A stretch of 64,000 nucleotides of DNA from assembly GCA_963851245.1 (NCBI GenBank), contig CAWKOH010000001.1, positions 1 through 64,000 of the forward strand, read 5' to 3'. Position numbers and translations under genes: made by a program. The notes under the pieces are model-generated. The model was not told the DNA's origin. It did not search any database and saw nothing but the letters and a program-made list of their open reading frames with translations. This stretch comes from CAWKOH01 sp963851245 (lineage in GTDB: Bacteria > Actinomycetota > Acidimicrobiia > Acidimicrobiales > Palsa-688). This document shows positions 62,129 through 64,000 of the stretch, piece by piece (the stretch's first letter is position 1; each line of letters begins with the position of its first letter).

Positions 62129-63064
62129 TTGAAGCTCCTCCTGATCGTCAACGCCTCGGCTTCGTCGGTCACGGCGCGAGCCCGGGTGGTCATACAGAAA
62201 TCCCTGTCAGCAGACCACGAGGTCACCTTCGCGGAAACCAGCCGCCGGGGTCACGCCACCCGGCTGGCTCAGGGCGCGGCAGCCAAGGGCACCGACGCCG
62301 TGATAGTCCTTGGCGGCGACGGCACTCTGAACGAGGCGGCCAACGGGCTGGCCCACACCGACTGCGCCCTCGGCGTCCTGCCGGGCGGATCCACGAACGT
62401 GTTCGCGCGCACCATCGGGATGACGAACGACCCTATAGAGGCGACCGGTGAGCTCCTGGCGGCGCTGGGATCCGGGCTGGGCGGAATCCGGTCCGTCAGT
62501 CTGGGAAACGTCAACGGCCGGCGTTACCTCTTCCACGTCGGCGTCGGTTTCGACGCCGCAGTCGTGGCCCAGGTCGAGAAGAGATCGGCCCTCAAGCGCT
62601 ACCTCGGGCACGCTTTCTTCGCTTATGCAGCCCTCGACACCTGGGCTCGCCACTATGACAGGCGCAAACCCCACTTCGCCCTCACTCTTCACCGGCGGGA
62701 CGGCGAGGAGATCGTTGTGAACGACGGCTACCTAGCTCTGATGCTGAAGACCAACCCCTACACCTTCCTCGGGGAACGGCCGTTCGACCTCGCTCCGGGG
62801 ACGGGGCTGGACACGCCGCTCTGCGCTGTTGTGGTGAGGTCATTGGGGGCGGTCACCATGCTCAGCCTGACCGCCTCGGCCTTACGGAGCCAGGAGGGCA
62901 TCGGGCATCACCGCAAGGTGACCACCGTCACCGATGTGGTGCGGGCGGTCCTGACGCCCCTCGGCACGGTGCCCTATCAGGTTGACGGGGACTACTTGGG
63001 CGAAACGGGGAGGCTGGAGTTCACGTGGGAGCCCGACAGCCTCCGCCTTATCGTGCCCCACTGA
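62129..63064 (+). CDS. Diacylglycerol/sphingosine-type lipid kinase (DAGK catalytic domain)
   Basis: TTG 62129 (KLLLIVNASASS), 311 residues. GGDGTLNEAANGL at about 62-74 is the nucleotide-binding motif and GVLPGGSTNVFARTIG follows; the second domain has VGVGFDAAVV and ends VDGDYLG. Phosphorylates diacylglycerol or a related lipid. Downstream of the sigma factor and probably cotranscribed. Confidence 0.9.
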   Translation: MKLLLIVNASASSVTARARVVIQKSLSADHEVTFAETSRRGHATRLAQGAAAKGTDAVIVLGGDGTLNEAANGLAHTDCALGVLPGGSTNVFARTIGMTNDPIEATGELLAALGSGLGGIRSVSLGNVNGRRYLFHVGVGFDAAVVAQVEKRSALKRYLGHAFFAYAALDTWARHYDRRKPHFALTLHRRDGEEIVVNDGYLALMLKTNPYTFLGERPFDLAPGTGLDTPLCAVVVRSLGAVTMLSLTASALRSQEGIGHHRKVTTVTDVVRAVLTPLGTVPYQVDGDYLGETGRLEFTWEPDSLRLIVPH

Positions 63065-63234
63065 GGGCGGCCCGGGCAGGCCGATTTCGTTAACCAAAAA
63101 TTACGATTTGGCGGACCGAAGCCTTGCATTCGGTTCACCTGCCATTTACGCTGTTGCCGCCTGCGGTGAACACACATTTTTGGTGTTACAACGCACGTGA
63201 TAGATTTCACAATCTCCGGAAAGGTAGTGGTCGC

Positions 63235-63525
63235 GTGGCGCTCACTTGGAGCCGCAGTATCGAGTGGGACGTGGACGACTGGCGCGATCAAGCAGCGTGC
63301 CGCAGCACCGACCCTGACCTGTTCTTTCCTATCGGCAGCACCGGGCCCGCGATTGAGCAAATTGAATCGGCCAAGTCGGTTTGTATGCAGTGCGAGGCGC
63401 GCAAGGCCTGTCTCGAGTTTGCGCTGGCGACCAACCAGGAGTCCGGCATCTGGGGTGGGACGTCGGAGGAGGAACGCCGCAAACTGCGCAAGGCCTGGAT
63501 CGCTCAGCAACGGCGAGCCTCCTGA
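63235..63525 (+). CDS. WhiB-family Fe-S transcriptional regulator
   Basis: GTG 63235, 96 residues. Four cluster Cys: C22, C50, C53 and C59 (ACR; CMQC; ACLEF), then GIWGGTSEEERRKLR, the turn and basic helix that contact sigma and DNA. The layout fits the WhiB1/WhiB2-type branch. A 170-base leader (63065-63234) precedes it; GGAAAGG at 63218-63224 is a distant ribosome site candidate. Confidence 0.95.
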   Translation: MALTWSRSIEWDVDDWRDQAACRSTDPDLFFPIGSTGPAIEQIESAKSVCMQCEARKACLEFALATNQESGIWGGTSEEERRKLRKAWIAQQRRAS

Positions 63526-63590
63526 CGCTCCCGCCCCGTCCCAACGAATTGGCACCAACGAATCGTCAGGGACGAAATCTTCACAACGAC

Positions 63591-63625
63591 GCCCGGCAAT
63601 GACGCCGGGCGCTTTCGCGCCCGGC
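63591..63625. terminator. Overlapping GC hairpins after whiB
   Basis: GCCCGGC (63591-63597) pairs with GCCGGGC (63604-63610), and GCCGGGCGC (63604-63612) pairs with GCGCCCGGC (63617-63625) around TTTC. The two stems share one arm, so only one can form at a time. Lies between convergent genes and can act on both strands. Confidence 0.65.
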
Positions 63626-63649
63626 GGCCAACGGCGGCGGCGGCGGCTC

Positions 63650-64000
63650 CTACAGCTGTTCGAGGTCCTCGTTGGCGTGATCGACCGGGATGGCCATTTC
63701 GACCACGGTCCCGCCATCGTTGTACATCGATATGGCCCCGCCCATCTGAGCGATCACCAACCCGCGAACGATCGACAGTCCGAGGGTCGATGTGCCGTTG
63801 ACCGAGAAGCCGTCCGGCAACCCGACACCGTTGTCTCGAACCGTCACACGAAGCTCCTCGTCGGAGCGTTCCAGCTCTATGTCGACCAGAAGTGGGCCAG
63901 ACCTCCGGCCCCCGCTCGGCTCTTCGACGCCTTTGTGCGCCGGGTCACAGGCCGCCACACCTGTAGCCTCGCCGGGCGTGTCGTAAGCGGCCCCGCCCTC
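63650..64000 (-). CDS. Sensor histidine kinase, C-terminal part only
   Basis: The frame runs off the right edge, so the start is not in the window. The visible 116 codons hold the end of a HATPase_c domain: VRDNGVGLPDGFSV (G1 box), TLGLSIVRGLV (G2 box), GGAISMY and GGTVVEMAIP. The short spacing and LGLSIV resemble the HisKA_2/PdtaS-type kinases of actinobacteria. The segment before the N-terminal strand looks linker-like and lacks the N box. Confidence 0.75.
   Translation of the reverse strand, partial: EGGAAYDTPGEATGVAACDPAHKGVEEPSGGRRSGPLLVDIELERSDEELRVTVRDNGVGLPDGFSVNGTSTLGLSIVRGLVIAQMGGAISMYNDGGTVVEMAIPVDHANEDLEQL

Overview
The window looks like chromosomal DNA of a high-GC actinobacterium, most likely an uncultured Acidimicrobiia-type lineage. 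This is inferred from gene content only: a WhiB regulator, a lysine-tailed HU protein, LexA boxes of the mycobacterial type, the DnaE2/ImuB/ImuA' mutasome, CofC for coenzyme F420, a LprG-like lipoprotein next to an MFS pump, and the actinobacterial trio of histidine phosphatase, DUF3090 and SCO1664-type protein. Starts are often GTG or TTG, and many neighbouring genes overlap by 1 to 8 bases.

Layout. 1-7.85 kb is an accessory-looking stretch of lower GC: a secreted NlpC/P60 protein, a membrane protein of unknown function, SRPBCC, phosphotransferase-like and YdjM-like genes, and a long repeat protein with a PcfJ-like end. Nearly every gene here needs one or more single-base frame corrections. 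7.85-9.22 kb is a fragment carrying the end of carB and the start of pyrK, each cut inside the gene, with unrelated DNA on both sides. It is either a chimeric join or an inserted fragment. From 9.3 kb the sequence is mostly clean, high-GC housekeeping DNA, apart from a second indel-rich patch at 31.6-33.1 kb (hpnB end, malic enzyme).

The most notable unit is a seven-gene operon at 10.2-16.7 kb on the minus strand. It holds a Ser/Thr-rich membrane anchor, the FMN transferase ApbE, a ferric-reductase-like haem membrane protein, a NuoF-like NADH/FMN/FeS protein, a one-cluster ferredoxin, and an ECF transporter made of EcfT plus a fusion of a membrane domain with two ATPases. All its junctions abut or overlap. 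I infer a module that moves electrons from NADH or ferredoxin across the membrane to a covalently flavinylated acceptor, with the ECF part handling flavin. The usual flavin-carrying domain is missing from the anchor protein.

Other regions: SOS mutagenesis genes dnaE2 (17.0-20.4 kb) and imuA'-imuB (28.1-30.5 kb), each with a LexA box; catabolic genes (amidohydrolase, amidase, TauD-type dioxygenase, class III CoA transferase) at 20.9-26.6 kb; hopanoid-type glycosyltransferase, malic enzyme and acetoacetyl-CoA synthetase at 30.6-35.6 kb; RNase HII, RibD-type reductase, RpiB, CofC and a PIG-L deacetylase at 38.9-42.2 kb; an H1-like protein, HU and Lon at 42.2-45.6 kb; an overlapping envelope gene set at 48.0-52.3 kb; LprG/MFS, then Fpg and a family 5 uracil-DNA glycosylase at 52.8-56.9 kb; EtfBA; an anti-sigma/sigma pair with a lipid kinase; WhiB; and the C-terminal end of a histidine kinase running off the right edge. 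No rRNA, tRNA, CRISPR array or complete insertion sequence was recognised.
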